From Sphingorhabdus sp. YGSMI21 (GTDB lineage Bacteria > Pseudomonadota > Alphaproteobacteria > Sphingomonadales > Sphingomonadaceae), in assembly GCF_002776575.1 (NCBI RefSeq), contig NZ_CP022548.1, positions 3,053,001 through 3,117,000 on the forward strand: a stretch of DNA of 64,000 bases. The letters run 5' to 3'. The position numbers were made by a program, and so were the translations under genes. The notes beneath the pieces were generated by a model. The model worked only from the letters and a program-made list of their open reading frames with translations. It was not told the origin of the DNA and ran no database searches. Every line of letters begins with the position of its first letter. Positions within the stretch are counted from its first letter, which is position 1. Shown piece by piece: positions 63,289 to 64,000 of this stretch.

Positions 63289-64000
63289 ATGGCCAAAGAA
63301 AAAATCATATTGGTGGAAGACGATCTGTCGGTCAGCCATGTCATCATCACCGCCCTGCGCGCCGAGGGCTATGAAGTGGAGAATTGCAAGTCGATCGCCG
63401 AGCGCGACGCGCTGATGTCGAGCAGCCATTACGATCTGCTGCTCACCGACGTCGGGCTGGGCGAGGGGGAGGGCGACGGCATATCCTCGCTCGACAGCGT
63501 CAAGGCGACCCATCCGGACATCCCGATCATCATCATTTCGGCCCAGAACACGCTCAACACCGCGGTCCGCGCGTCGGAGACCGGGGCCTTTGAATATCTG
63601 CCCAAGCCGTTCGATCTCGACGAGCTGGTAGAAGTCGTCGGCCAGGCGCTGAAACCGAAGAATATCCAGCCGATCGAACCGTCGATGGACGAGGAAAGCC
63701 TGCCGCTGGTCGGCCGCAGCCCGGCGATGCAGGAGGTCTACCGGATGATCGCCCGGCTGCTGAAAAACGATCTGTCGGTGCTGGTGCTGGGCGAATCGGG
63801 TACCGGCAAGGAACTGGTCGCCGAAGCGATCCACAGCCTCGGCCACCGCAAATCCGGTCCGTTCATCGCGGTCAACATGGCGGCGATTCCATCGGAACTG
63901 ATCGAGGCGGAGCTGTTTGGCCACGAAAAGGGCGCCTTCACCGGTGCGGTTGCCAATGCCTCGGGCAAGTTCGAACAGGCACAAGGCGGCACGCTGTTCC
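63289..64000 (+). CDS. ntrC: Nitrogen regulation response regulator NtrC (3' end outside window)
   Basis: The 237 visible residues cover the receiver domain (D54 in LLTDVGLGEGEGDG), a linker, and the start of the sigma-54 AAA+ domain. Walker A is GESGTGKE, and GAFTGA, the sigma-54-contact loop, is present. The C-terminal Fis-type helix-turn-helix is beyond the window. It lies 14 bp after ntrB. Confidence 0.95.
   Translation, partial: MAKEKIILVEDDLSVSHVIITALRAEGYEVENCKSIAERDALMSSSHYDLLLTDVGLGEGEGDGISSLDSVKATHPDIPIIIISAQNTLNTAVRASETGAFEYLPKPFDLDELVEVVGQALKPKNIQPIEPSMDEESLPLVGRSPAMQEVYRMIARLLKNDLSVLVLGESGTGKELVAEAIHSLGHRKSGPFIAVNMAAIPSELIEAELFGHEKGAFTGAVANASGKFEQAQGGTLF

Overview
The window looks like a chromosomal segment of an alphaproteobacterium of the order Sphingomonadales (Sphingomonas/Sphingorhabdus-like). 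The reasons are the moderately high G+C, the phoR-pstSCAB-phoU-phoB order, the dusB-ntrB-ntrC block next to a fused ispDF, an HWE-type histidine kinase beside a single-domain response regulator with an EcfG-type promoter, DUF2794 behind a serine acetyltransferase, and small alanine-rich secreted proteins. No phage, plasmid, integrase, insertion sequence or CRISPR array is visible. Coding density is very high, and several convergent pairs are only 4 to 7 bp apart.

Layout. 1-2.7 kb: HslUV protease and two small membrane proteins. 2.7-7.6 kb: an LplT-like MFS carrier, pgsA-moaD-moaE, oxyR, cysE and DUF2794. 7.6-15.2 kb: the whole phosphate regulon, all leftward, with a three-unit Pho box in front of pstS. 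15.3-18.1 kb: a rightward cassette of a Tat-signal protein, a PqqD-like carrier, an HPr-kinase-like ATPase and a nucleotidyltransferase, which resembles a poorly understood peptide-modification system. 18.1-22.6 kb: glmU and glmS, separated by a PIN/ribbon-helix-helix toxin-antitoxin pair, then an OsmC protein. 22.7-30.9 kb: DUF2157-GDYXXLXY-GFA genes, katG, argD-argF-hslO and a secreted DUF3617-like protein. 31-36 kb: queC-queE, lipB, and trmL-hemF-GNAT. 36.2-38.9 kb: petABC (cytochrome bc1). 39-42.1 kb: divergent glpK and glpD, then tRNA-Gly. 42.3-51.4 kb: an FAD protein, an HWE kinase with its regulator, a six-EF-hand protein beside an OmpR/EnvZ-type pair, and an M28 peptidase. 51.5-58.9 kb: ettA, a DUF559 gene enclosed by palindromic repeats, putP, an NYN-domain protein, carbonic anhydrase, lipA and ratA. 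58.9-64 kb: cinA, ispDF, dusB, ntrB and the start of ntrC.

Most of the content is core metabolism and regulation: phosphate and nitrogen sensing, cell-wall UDP-GlcNAc synthesis, arginine, lipoate, queuosine, isoprenoid and respiratory-chain functions. The parts least explained by known biology are the PqqD/HprK/nucleotidyltransferase cassette, the DUF559 gene with its three related palindromic elements, and several regulatory sequences: the Pho box with an adjoining eight-base G/C run, an argD leader hairpin, an EcfG promoter, and tandem repeats at gene ends. All calls come from reading the sequence and from family knowledge. No database search was run.
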